Below, one piece after another: positions 24,067 to 35,179 of a DNA stretch of 64,000 bases. The stretch is from Sacculina carcini. Its lineage: Eukaryota > Arthropoda > Thecostraca > Sacculinidae. Below the pieces are notes generated by a model that was not told where the DNA came from, searched no databases, and saw only the letters and a list, made by a program, of their open reading frames with translations. Position 1 is the first letter of the stretch. The number at the start of each line of letters is the position of its first letter. A program made the translations under genes and the position numbers. The stretch is from positions 7,217,749-7,281,748 of the forward strand of contig OU696586.1 in NCBI GenBank assembly GCA_916048095.2, given 5' to 3'.

Positions 24067-25462
24067 TAGGCAAAACACTCATCAGCTTGACACGCTAATA
24101 CTATATTATATGTACACTACAATCAGCTGTTAAACACAGCATCAATACTATCAACAATAATATTAGTAAAATTGTCGCAGGCAAATAGTGAGATTGACAA
24201 TGCAAGTACAAAAGATACACAAGTTGAGAGATATGGGTTTAGTTAAGAAGATGAGAGCAATTTAAACATAGAGCCAAATGCAAGCCAGAATACTACACAT
24301 TAAGTATAAATATACATCCAGTTATCCAGTTGACACACTATTTCATCAAATATACAATTTCCAAGTATTTATTAACATTTATTTATTATTAACAATTAAT
24401 AACAATGATTCAATGTAATTGTAGGTGCGCAGGGCATTTGGCTCTAACCAACTCGTGAAGCAGTAACGTCCTAGCGTATATATTTCCGTTGCATTCCATA
24501 CTGGGGAGTAATGTGTAGGTAGGGCGGAGGAAACCTAGGCCCGGACGCCTACTCTACAGTGGCGCCAATTATGTCTATAGAAAGGATATTTAAATATTAT
24601 CATAAAACATCATTTAATCGTATCACTTTGTAATAGGGATATAATTACAATTCTTGCCTTCATTCATTTTGTTACTCCTGCAATGACAAAACATTTGCGC
24701 GGTCGATTCAGAACAGATCTTGCAGACAGTGTATTGTTGCTCATGAAGACGATGGCGGCGTATTTCTGCCTATATTACAACCGCATTCAGTCAAGCAATT
24801 TTTAATCGTATATTCACTCTTACTTCGAGTCTCAACAAGTTGTCTATAAGCAACAGCATCATGTGGTTGATACTCTTACCAACGCTCATTGTGATTATTG
24901 CGATTTTCAACATGAATCCTTTGAATGTACGGATGAAGACATTGCGCATTCAAGTCACTTTCGGACTCCATAAATGGCGCGTAACTATGTGAATCACTGA
25001 CCATCACAACGTGTTGCCAACGTTTCAACTGCATGTGGATCTTGCAATCGTTACCAACAGCGTATATCTTGCAATACCAGTTGACTACCTCAGAGCTTTT
25101 GTGCCGAATTAAATTTTCAAGCAGATTTTCAATGCACATTTTCTGAGCTCAACTGTGTCCTCTGATATTGTGTACACTTCAGACTGTGTTCGTATTAATT
25201 GGAGAAATATATCGTGTGGATGTGTCGACATCCAGCTATGTGGACAGCGGTTCCCTTCTTGATGCGCTCCAACAATTTCTTCCTCTGACAAAACCTAGCC
25301 AGTGAATTGTCTGTGACAAACATGCATGTGAAACATCCACACTTTTTGATGGGTGTACACATCTTTGAAGATCAGCGCTGCGGAACAATACTGGAAGACA
25401 TTTCTCATGAGCTGTTTCTGATGCCAAATCTTATTGACGTGATGTCGTGTGATTTCAACCAC
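24067..25462 (+). other. Conserved 3' tail of the Helitron, no recognised gene
   Basis: This stretch after the helicase stop matches the inverted copy down to about 36945, so it belongs to the element rather than to the flank. It contains a GC-rich block near 24513-24560 (AACCTAGGCCCGGACGCC, CAGTGGCGCCAATT) and several short frames on both strands. An example is sense codons near 24833-24970, conserved as CDYCDFQHESFECTDEDI in both copies. None is recognisable or clearly under protein selection. I could not find a terminal hairpin plus CTRR here. Confidence 0.55.
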
Positions 25463-27026
25463 AATGCACATTTGGATCGTGTGTGCTCAATTGAAATTGA
25501 CTTTAGTCCGTGCAAAACCTGTACTCTTTTCATGACTAATTGCATGATTCTTCAATATTCAAACATCAATATTCAGCCTGTGCATATATCTCATCAAGTG
25601 TCCAGCGAGGCCATTCAACGCTGCTCAGTATCTGTTTTGCAGGCAGTTTCATCAATGTACTGATGTCGCTGCTGAGAGATTGCTAGACTCGCTATTGTAC
25701 GGCTGTAGCTGGCATCGTTTTCCAGGTTGTTTGCGAACACAAACTTTGGCCTCAGTCGGTGCTCTGTTCCCCTTTCTGTCGTTTTCCAGAAGTTTCGAGT
25801 TGTTGCACGCTTTTCCTAATTGTCCTGGTGACTTGACACTGACATTCAATGAAGGCTATGAAACCTTGCCTCTTGATTCCATGTACGAGCAAACTCTGGA
25901 AGCGCTCCTACTGTGAAAGCAATGCTCATCTGCCACTTCATATTGTTTCGAGTCGAATTATGTCTGAGTGATTCTCTCCTTCTGCGCCATTCTTGCACTA
26001 ACCATCGGCACATTGCTCACGTGGGACAACACTTGGTGTTCAAGCAAAGTTCACCGTAATATCACGTTGATGAAATGACGAGATTCTGTGAGATGTCTTG
26101 CGATTGTAGCTTATAGGACTGCATGAATGACCTGTTAAAGCGCTCATTGTTCCAATTGTGCACTGCAGCTGCTGATTTGCCGGTATCTTTGTGAATGCGA
26201 GCCGTCGGTAAACGCTTAGATACTCATCAATCATCAATCATTTCTGCCAAATCATCCTGACTTTTACTTTGTTGTGCTTCTGATCATGATGAACAACTCC
26301 ATTGGCTGCATCTGTATCCAAACACTTGACGGAATTGTATACTTAAAATATTGCATGGTTGATTTTCAATCAAGTATCGGTACTTTGGTCCCAAACACCA
26401 TTTTCAACCACAAACATTTCAATTGGCTATTGGAAACATACATTGATTAGACCCAAACTTGTACGATCACTGAGATTAATGACAAACCACTTGAGGATAT
26501 TTCTTCGTGCACGCCATTACATGCATTGAACGAGGATTGAATGTCAACTGGAAAACGTGATCTGTGCTGTTTCAAATTATGAGTGAGCATACTGCGCTTA
26601 TTGAGAAACGGCTGACTCTCACAACAGTATAATCAATTTGGTTGAGATGACGTTTTTGCCTGGAGCAGAGTATGCCAGTGTAGTGCCACTAGATTTTGCC
26701 AAACATTGTGAGTGTAGCCATTTACAGATCCAGAGAGACTTTTTATGAGCGCCACTAACCTATCAGCTTCAAATGAACTCTAGACAGGTGATAAAACCAA
26801 GTGAGGTACAGACAAAGAAAAACAGGAGATTCCAAACGTGTAAATTTCCATGATCAGAGATCCCATCAGCGACTTTGGTTGTTGGATTTAATGTGATGAA
26901 AACGGTATTCCATTATGCGTGCATTAGTTAAGCAACCGTAAATTCTTCCGTGTGTATGCTGCAGCGACAGTGTACTTGGACTAAACAATACATAACTGTA
27001 CAATGTTCTCTACATTTCACCGCTCA
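25463..27026. other. Sequence beyond the Helitron homology, unassigned
   Basis: It is present in both copies of the duplication but not in the inverted relic. Frames at 25307-25663 and an overlapping shifted frame 25548-25916 could be read as one broken protein, but I recognise no family, and antisense frames of similar length exist. The remainder (25920-27026) shows only short frames. Confidence 0.35.
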
Positions 27027-27324
27027 GTGTTGACCCTTCAACTGAATGTGACATTCTACTCTGATACGTTCGATCAGTACTGTATAGAGTGTGCTCTGAA
27101 TCAGCTTCAACATTCATGGCTAGATGACGAAAATTGTTGAACAAGTGCCGCTTTCCATGATACGTGTGTAATTGAGAGTTATCCAATGTAATGGTCCGTA
27201 ACCTGTCCGAATTTGCCACTAATGCAGTGGTTCTTGACAGTTTTCAGTATTCGTATTCATCGCACTATTCAGTATTCATCGCACATATTTCCAAACCAGC
27301 AGTGAGTTTTCGTACCCTTTAGAC

Positions 27325-27567
27325 CAGTGGTTCTTAACCTGTGTGCACTGGAAGAGTTGTCAAGTGGGAAGCTAAAGGTCGATTAGAACAGGATAACTAT
27401 GTGTGTTTTATCAATTAAAAATAGTTTATTTTTGCTTTTGCTATTTTTGCTTGATATTTACTTTGATGTAACAACTGAATTTGTTGAACTTACCTCTGAT
27501 GTTGTAAAAATGAAGAGGCGGATCATTAAGAAGTGTGGAATCAGAGAAAAACGGTTGAGAACCACTG
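27325..27567. mobile_element. hAT-type MITE remnant
   Basis: The left end CAGTGGTTCTTAACC (27325) and right end GGTTGAGAACCACTG (27553-27567) are inverted copies matching the CAGTGGTTCTYAACC ends typical of hAT elements. The interior (243 bp) is non-coding. Flanking octamers do not match, so the target-site duplication is lost. A second left-type end, CAGTGGTTCTTGACAG, lies at 27225. Confidence 0.65.
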
Positions 27568-27692
27568 CGATATATTTTTGAATTAAACAAAGGGTTAGAA
27601 AAGAATTTTTCCGGGAAAATGTATATAGAATGAGTAAAAGTATATACTTTGTTTCATTTTTCATACGAATCCTTGCGCCTCTTAGGAAAAAG

Positions 27693-27716
27693 GCTCGCAC
27701 ACTTAGACGTGCGAGC
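27693..27716. repeat. Perfect 8-bp-stem hairpin
   Basis: GCTCGCAC and GTGCGAGC pair perfectly around an 8-nt loop. No T-tract or CTRR follows, so neither a terminator nor a Helitron end is supported. Confidence 0.5.
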
Positions 27717-28458
27717 AACTCCGGTTATGAAACACTGCATTAGCGGGAAGTGAAGTGTTAACAATTGTGAAATAATATAACAGACAAAAGAAGAAACGTG
27801 CGTTTCAATGACTACAAATGTGTATGTCTTCGTTTCCAGTAACTTGCTTACATGTATATGCCTATAATGTCCCTGACTGAAACATTTGCTTCTCCAACGT
27901 TGTTTCTCCCTACATTTTTGAGCGTTTCCGCTGCACGGGACAACTGCTAGGTGTATTAGTCCTTGCCTCCTATTCATGTCACTGGATTTACCTGTAATTA
28001 ATGATAATAACAATAATAATAATAAGAAATCTGAATATATTAGATTTCACAGTGCTGTTGTACAAAAAGAACATTTGGCACATTGAGAAGTATACATGTT
28101 CTGTTGAAGTATACAGTGTTATGTTTGGTTTCCTTTGTATGTGCACATTTCCATTTGTCTTACCAGTTTTCACTGGCCTCCAGTACTTCCACAGAACATG
28201 TATCACAAATGGCCTACTTCCATGATTGAAATATACTCAAATAGAAGGTTACGGACCATTGCTCTAATGATAAGGAGACTAAACAAGTAGTGGGCATTAT
28301 TGATATTTACATGGGAAATTTATGTGTTAACTAACTGTGATAATTGGCTGTTATTCAAATACCTGGATGACGACGGATAATCATAATCATTGATCGCCAA
28401 ATCACGCGCTGGCCAATATTATACATGCCGTCATTGCATTTAACTAAAATACATATGG

Positions 28459-28500
28459 CAGTGCTTCTTAATCCCTCGGTCACGACTCAAAGTTGCAACA
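28459..28500. mobile_element. hAT-like terminal fragment
   Basis: CAGTGCTTCTTAATCCCTCG followed by GTCACGACTC resembles the first 35 bp of hAT elements whose ends read CAGTGGTTCTTAACC then GTCACGACCC. No partner end was found. Confidence 0.4.
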
Positions 28501-29929
28501 CCAATCTATTCTATTGGGCCCCAACTGTTCGTAGAAAGCACTTTTTACCACTAATGTTTTACAATGATATACTGTATTAATTAAACACATTATAATTAAT
28601 CTTAGTATTTTATGCTGATTGTGATTCTATCACGATTAAATTTTATCCTGATTTGATCGACGCATATTATATTCTAATTATAAGCATAATCATTACACCT
28701 AATGATAATTCGTGTATCAGTTTAGGTTGGGTCGCGTTGCTTAATTGATGCATATGTTTGAGTCGCTGCCAAAGAGGTGAAGAAGCACAGTCCTAGAGAC
28801 TGATTGTGCAGCGAGCAACTGCGTTTGCTTAACTTCTCCCAAGCTGCAATTATATGACTCCCATTGCATATCATATTATCTCACAAGCATACCATTATAT
28901 CACTCCAACGAATACATTTGCGAGGTGTGTAGCTTTAAACAAAAACATGAAGACAATTTGAGAAAGCGTAGTGTTGGGGGCATGTTGGGTCGAAATGCTT
29001 TCACAGCCTGGAAACATACAACCTCAAATAACTAATGATAACTTGGACCAATGTGGTCGCTCGCTGCACTTTCAGTCATTGTACCATTTACAAATCAATT
29101 TGGCAAATGGGAAAGATCACGTATTATTAGTGCTAATCAATTCAATAGGAATGAAAATCAATTCGGTAAAGGTGAAAACCAGGTTTGCAAAAGGGAAATT
29201 ATATTTTGTTAAAGTTGACAGACTGCTGGGTAAAATGAATCTGTTGGGAAATTTGGTTTACACTTTCTGCATTTCGCTAATATGTCAACCAGAACAATAT
29301 TAACACAAAGTTTGTTCATCCGCAGATCCAGGGTCTTAATTTTGACAATATAAAACTGATTTTCAGGTTTAACCAATTGATTTTCATCTATGAAAAATTG
29401 ATTTTCACTTTAACATCAATGAATTCCCTTTTTGTTACAATAACCTATGGATACTTGAACTTTTCCATGGTTAATTGCACTGACGACATGCGTAATTTTC
29501 TTCGTTGCTTGATTTGGCGATCATTGGTCATGTGGTGCTAGATGAGCTAGCCATATTGATCCCAAGTTTGGAGTGATAATTTGTCAAGTGTGACGTAATC
29601 TAAAACACGTGGTCAGTGAAACATTATCTTGTGATGCGCCAATATATGTCAGGAAAGCAAGTACAACAGGTCAATGATATCCTATAAATTAATCACTGTT
29701 TACCGATACCACGAGAACATCCAGTTGACGAATATAGCCGCATTGTGTTCAATTGTTAAGGTAGATGCAGCCCTGGAACCATTTTAATTTATAAAAACTT
29801 ATGTCAACTTTCTAAGAATGGCCGACCTCTCTATTGCAGTTTGTGACACTGGTTTATAACATTGTAGCTTCTATGTGAATAAGTTCATCTTAATGCGGAA
29901 ATTATTATTGTATCAACTGTGCCATGCAT
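28501..29929. other. Gene-free stretch with an inverted-repeat cluster
   Basis: At 29085-29200 several GAAAATCAATT-like words occur. At 29355-29425 their inverse, AATTGATTTTCA, occurs in three spaced copies, which suggests a small foldback. The frame 28971-29303 overlaps this cluster and is not convincing. The rest is unassigned. Confidence 0.4.
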
Positions 29930-32695
29930 TGTACTGTACATTTGATGTATTATTGTGCTAAGTTGATGATTGTACAGTACATTTGATGTATTATTGTGCT
30001 AAGTTGATGATTGTACAGTACATTTGATGTATTATTGTGCTAAGTTGATGATTGTACTGTACATTTGATGTATTATTGTGCTAAGTTGATGATTGTACAG
30101 TACATTTGATGTATTATTGTGCTAAGTTGATGATTGTACCGCACATTTGATGTATTAATGTGCTAAGTTTATGATTGTACAGTACATTTGATGTATTAAT
30201 GTGCTAAGTTGATGATTGTACTGCACATTTGATGTATTAATGTGCTAAGTTTATGATTGTACTGTACATTTGATGTATTATTGTGCTAAGTTGATGATTG
30301 TAGAGTACATTTGATGTATTATTGTGCTAAGTTGATGATTGAACTGTACATTTGATGTATTATTGTGCTAAGTTGATGATTGTACAGTACATTTGATGTA
30401 TTAATGTGCTAAGTTGATGATTGTACTGCACATTTGATGTATTATTGTGCTAAGCTGATGATTGTACAGTACATTTGTTGTATTATTGTGCTAAGTGGAT
30501 GATTGTACAGTACATTTGATGTATTATTGTGCTAAGTTGATGATTGTACAGTACATTTGATGTATTAATGTGATAAGTTGATGATTGTACAGTACATTTG
30601 ATGTATTAATGTGCTAAGTTGATGATTGTACTGCACATTTGATGTATATATGTGCTAAGTTGATTGTACTGTATATTTGATGTATTAATGTGCTAAGTTG
30701 ATGATTGTACTGCACATTTGATGTAAATATGTGCTAAGTTGATTGTACTGTACATTGGATGTATTAATGTGATAACTTGATGATTGTACTGCACATTTGA
30801 TGTATTAATGTGCTAAGTTGATGATTGTACTGTACATTGGATGTATTATTGTGCTAAGTTGATGATTGTACAGTACATTGGATGTATTATTGTGCTAAGT
30901 TGATGATTGTACAGTACATTTGATGTATTAATGTGCTAAGTTGATGATTGTACTGTACATTTGATGTATTAATGTACTAAGTTGATGTTTGTACAGTACA
31001 TTGGATGTATTATTGTGCTAAGTTTATGATTGTACTGTACATTTGATGTATTAATGTGATAAGTTGATGATTGTACAGTACATTTGATGTATTATTGTGC
31101 TAAGTTGATGATTGTACTGCACATTTGATGTATTAATGTGCTAAGTTGATGATTGTACAGTACATTTGATGTATTAATGTGCTAAGTTGATGATTGTACA
31201 GTACATTTGATGTATTAATGTGCTAAGTTGATGATTGTACTGCACATTTGATGTATATATGTGCTAAGTTTATGATTGTACTGTACATTTGATGTAATAA
31301 TGTGATAAGTTGATGATTGTACAGTACATTTGATGTATTAATGTGCTAAGTTCATGATTGTACAGTACATTTGATGTATTAATGTGCTAAGTTGATGATT
31401 GTACAGTACATTTGATGTATTAATGTGCTAAGTTGATGATTGTACAGTACATTTGATGTATTAATGTGCTAAGTTGATTGTACTGTACATTTGATGTATT
31501 AATGTGATAAGTTGATGATTGTACAGTACATTTGATGTATTAATGTGCTAAGTTCATGATTGTACAGTACATTGGATGTATTATTGTGCTAAGTTCATGA
31601 TTGTACAGTACATTGGATGTATTATTGTGCTAAGTTGATGATTGTACAGTACATTTGATGTATTAATGTGCTAAGTTGATGATTGTACTGTACATTTGAT
31701 GTATTAATGTGCAAAGCTGATGATTGTACTGTACATTTGATGTATTAATGTGATAAGTTGATGATTGTACAGGACATTTGATGTATTAATGTGCTAAGTT
31801 CATGATTGTACAGTACATTGGATGTATTATTGTGCTAAGTTGATGATTGTACAGTACATTTGATGTATTAATGTGCTAAGTTGATGATTGTACTGCACAT
31901 TTGATGTAGATATGTGCTAAGTTGATGATTGTACTGTACATTGGATGTATTATTGTGCTAAGTTGATGATTGTACAGTACATTTGATGTATTAATGTGCT
32001 AAGTTGATGATTGTACTGCACATTTGATGTAGATATGTGCTAAGTTGATGGTTGTACTGTACATTTGATGTATTAATGTGCAAAGCTGATGATTGTACAG
32101 TACATTTGATGTATTAATGTGCTAAGTTGATGATTGTACAGGACATTTGATGTATTAATGTGCTAAGTTCATGATTGTACAGTACATTGGATGTATTATT
32201 GTGCTAAGTTGATGAATGTACTGTACATTGGATGTATTAATGTGCTAAGTTGATGATTGTACTGCACATTTGATGTATTATTGTGATAAGTTGATGATTG
32301 TAGAGTACATTTGATGTATTAATGTGATAAGTTGATTGAACTGTACATTTGATGTATTATTGTGCTAAGTTGATGATTGTACAGTACATTTGATGTATTA
32401 ATGTGCTAAGTTGATTGAACTGTACATTTGATGTATTATTGTGCTAAGTTGATGATTGTACAGTACATTTGTTGTATTAATGTGCTAAGTTGATTGAACT
32501 GTACATTTGATGTATTAATGTGCTAAGTTGATGATTGTACAGTACATTTGTTGTATTAATGTGCTAAGTTGATTGTACATTTGATGTATTAATGTGCTAC
32601 GTTGATAATTGGACAGTACATTTGTTGTATTTATGTGTTAAGTTGATAATTGTAGAGTACATTTGATGTATTAATGTGATAAGTTGATGGTTGAA
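29930..32695 (+). repeat. 41-bp tandem satellite, about 67 units
   Basis: Head-to-tail units repeat every 41 bp (for example 29931, 29972). Each has a palindrome TGTAC-W-GTACA, then TTTGATGTATTA, WTGTGCTAAG and TTGATGATTG. The unit is itself a degenerate dimer, since TTGATG words lie 21 and 20 bp apart. The palindrome centre is A in some units and T in others. A 36-37-bp variant lacking ATGATT recurs (for example near 30660 and 31475). With 41 bp per unit there is no continuous reading frame. It is not a CRISPR array because it has no unique spacers. Confidence 0.95.
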
Positions 32696-33592
32696 TTGTG
32701 TATTATGAGCCGAAGCAAAGTTATATGTCCGCCATCAGAAGGCAATATTTTGTGTCCCTATTATAGATGAACCACAATTATAATAAAGGTACGATTCTTG
32801 GAAAATGCAGTTTCCAGCAGCCCTTCGATCCCTTGCAAACGTACGGTACTTTTATGTGATATTTTATGATAAATTTTAATATCAGGCGTTGAGCAATGGG
32901 CCCCTCAACATTTGGAATTGCCCAAAGCCGGGATGTGCGGGATGAGGTTGCTACGGCTCTGTGTATATTTAATGTATTGATGTGCTAAGATGATGATGTG
33001 TATTTGATGTATTATGGTGTTGAATATTTAATGTGGTGTTGAGTTAATGTGTTGGTATACTAAGTTGATGAGTGTGGCTGGTTTGAGACGTTTTGGATTG
33101 ACTACCGTTCTGTGCATGACCTGCCGTAATGACACACACCTGTATCATTTCTCTGTTATATGTTTCATGCATGTCAAGCACTTTGTTCGCCCATTTCTAT
33201 AATTTGGTAACTCATAGCCTTTCCGGTTATAATGATAGGAAATTTCCTATACGTTTAATAAAATCCTCTTGCTGTGAATTTACTATGTAAAACATTTAAA
33301 TTGCTTTAGTAGACTGTAGAACCTCCCTCGTCTTGCACATTATGTATTTACATTAATAAACTCTTCATTATGTAACCGATATAATAACCGAATGATAATA
33401 GTATTAAAGCAGTCACACCTTTGTGTGCACATTGCATGTTGAATCGGAAACAATGTGGTATAATCCACGGTTCTGTTTCAATTCTTTTCTGCTTCAAACT
33501 TGCAAAAATTTGCGTTTTCGATTATTTTCATTGACGCAATTAAATCTCTGATAGCTGCTTTAAACGTTTGAAATTGTTAAAATTGCATACAA
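32696..33592. other. Satellite edge and unassigned AT-rich sequence
   Basis: Diverged satellite words (TTTGATGTATTATGGTG, GTGCTAAGATGATG, ACTAAGTTGATGAGTG) persist at 32960-33085 after a 250-bp interruption, so the array was once longer. The rest shows no gene. Confidence 0.5.
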
Positions 33593-33656
33593 GTCCGGAA
33601 TAATCAACATCAGTTTCGGAATAATGAATTTCAATTTCGGAATAATCAACACTGAT
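33593..33656 (+). repeat. 21-bp direct repeats, TTTCGGAATAATCAAC type
   Basis: Three adjacent units (TCCGGAATAATCAACATCAG, TTTCGGAATAATGAATTTC, TTTCGGAATAATCAACACTG) lie here. Inverted counterparts occur at 35812-35856. Confidence 0.65.
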
Positions 33657-33946
33657 TTAGGACCATTCAACCTGAGCTATTTTGACTGAAGATCTTTTCA
33701 TCAATATGCATATTATCAGCTAATATTGGACAAGCATTAACGTAAACCCATTTCAATATATTTCTGTATAGTCATCTCAGCATAGCTGTAATATTGTCGT
33801 CGCACTATTGCTCAATAATATTGATGTCATTATCTGTCTGTCGAGAAGCTCTTACATGAAAAAATGCGATTTTGTGACGATTTTAACCGTAACCGTAGTG
33901 GAAACTGTAAAGACTGCAGCAAACCTCCATGTGAAACAGTCTACTG

Positions 33947-34275
33947 CAGTGGTTCCCAAACTGGTGTTCATTGGCTCCCCGGTAAATTCCCAGTGCCTCC
34001 CACCCCACACCCACACATATGGAAACAAACAGAAATTTGTATTTCACAAATTAAACCAAATTTAATCAACCAATTTTATTGCAACTCTTACCGTTTCAGC
34101 AGTATGGAATAGTACATAAGCCTTCCGCCAGCAGCGTTCATTGTCTCTCACCAGATATTAATGGGATGGATGTGCTTGGTGCAGGACATCAGCTTCTCAA
34201 CATCAGGCTGCAATTCACTAAGAAGTCGTAGATGCCCGCGGTCAGTAATTTTCTGTCGGCTTCTTTGCTTGGAAA
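33947..34275 (-). pseudogene. hAT transposase C-terminal remnant with 3' end
   Basis: On the minus strand, a frame within 34432-34148 reads a block ending in HLRLLSELQPDVEKLMS and a short HP-containing tail. This resembles the last conserved block of hAT transposases, the dimerisation region. About 200 bp beyond its end lies CAGTGGTTCCCAAACTGG (33947), a typical hAT terminal repeat. The catalytic part and the other end were not found. The remnant is too short and altered to work. Confidence 0.45.
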
Positions 34276-34890
34276 GGAGAAACGGTAAATTACAATTGTT
34301 CTTCATGCCACCCTGCCGCCCGCCTACCACATTGTTCTTCACCACATACACTTTGGGAATCACCGGTCTACTGCATACGACTGGATTAATTGCACATTTG
34401 ATGGGTATAAGAAAAAAAGAGGAATTAGTCATTACAAAATTGCATCAGAACACCTGGAATTATTGAAGTCAACAAATCATAAAATTAAGCTGAAAGAGCT
34501 GACAGCGGCTGTGTGGGGACGTTTTGAGCTGTACAATGTTAGTACTGAATATGTGAGACGTCATTTAGATGGATTAATGCTCACTATAAAAAGTTAGATT
34601 TGAAGCCGAGCATGCTAATAATCATGAAAACAATAGATTTTATTATGCAGCTTCCTCAATACGAACCTCAAACTTTTGCCATATTGTTCTTATATGAAAC
34701 CAATTTCAATTTTTGTATCTCAAGAAATATTGCAAGATCAACAACCAGAACCAGATGTCCAGCAATATCAGCAGGAAATTGAGGAGCCAACGTGTATTTG
34801 ATCGTATTTATCAGTAGGATCGTGTTGATTTAGCACTAAATCAGGCGTGGAAGATTTAATATGAGTATCGCCAAGGGGTTTATTCGGAAG
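34276..34890. other. Unassigned stretch
   Basis: Short frames occur on both strands (for example 34161-34466 and 34600-34782) but have no recognisable motif. It may be the rest of the decayed hAT element. Confidence 0.3.
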
Positions 34891-35171
34891 CAGTGGCGGC
34901 GCAAGGATTTGTCCCGATGGGGAGCTGAGGGGGGCTAAGGAAAAAGTTGAGGGGACTTGGCGGAGCATGAAGAGGTACACTCAAACGCTGACTACATAAT
35001 ATTATAATAAGGGACTGGGCACACTGATTCAATCCTCGAACTTGAGCCATAATTACACCATTTCATTTACAGCGGTAAGAAATTGTATTGTCCATGGTTA
35101 TGATTTTCGGTGTGACTTAGGGGGGTTGGCATATTTTCGGGGAGCTGGATCCCCCCTTGGCGCCGCCACTG
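34891..35171. mobile_element. hAT MITE with 8-bp target-site duplication
   Basis: The inverted ends are CAGTGGCGGCGCAAGG (34891) and CCTTGGCGCCGCCACTG (right end at 35171), flanked by TTCGGAAG (34883-34890) and TTCGAAAG (35172-35179). The flanks match at 7 of 8 bases and fit the hAT target preference nTnnnnAn. The 281-bp interior is G-rich near both ends and non-coding, so the element would depend on an outside transposase. Confidence 0.85.
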
Positions 35172-35179
35172 TTCGAAAG

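Larger units (their letters stand above)
8844..27026. repeat. Direct duplication, copy 1 (partner 45818-64000)
   Basis: From T8844 onward the sequence matches 45818 onward at a fixed offset of 36,974. The last mismatch on the left is C8843 against A45817. The offset holds at every landmark compared (for example 12362, 13333, 18853, 25652, 26040), including CA, GT and TA microsatellites, and long open frames translate identically. The right limit is unknown because copy 2 reaches the end of the window. The left edge lies in the TATATATAAAAGAGATCC repeat module. Confidence 0.9.
27190..28260. mobile_element. Possible MITE-like element with 15-bp inverted ends
   Basis: AATGGTCCGTAACCT at 27190-27204 is repeated perfectly inverted at 28246-28260, giving a 1,071-bp interval. 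I see no matching target-site duplication and no transposase, and the interval also holds hAT-type ends. It may be a composite or a chance survival of an older element. Confidence 0.35.

Noticed and set aside
24060-27026. Helitron terminus downstream of the helicase
   Set aside because: CTAG occurs (for example near 24472 and 25683), but no GC-rich hairpin lies about 10 nt before it, and similarity to the relic runs past the first of these.
28971-29303. 110-residue hypothetical protein
   Set aside because: It overlaps an inverted-repeat cluster, has no recognisable motif and no supporting start context or splice signal.
29930-32695. CRISPR-like array
   Set aside because: Units are contiguous tandem copies without unique spacers, in a eukaryotic context. 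It is a minisatellite.
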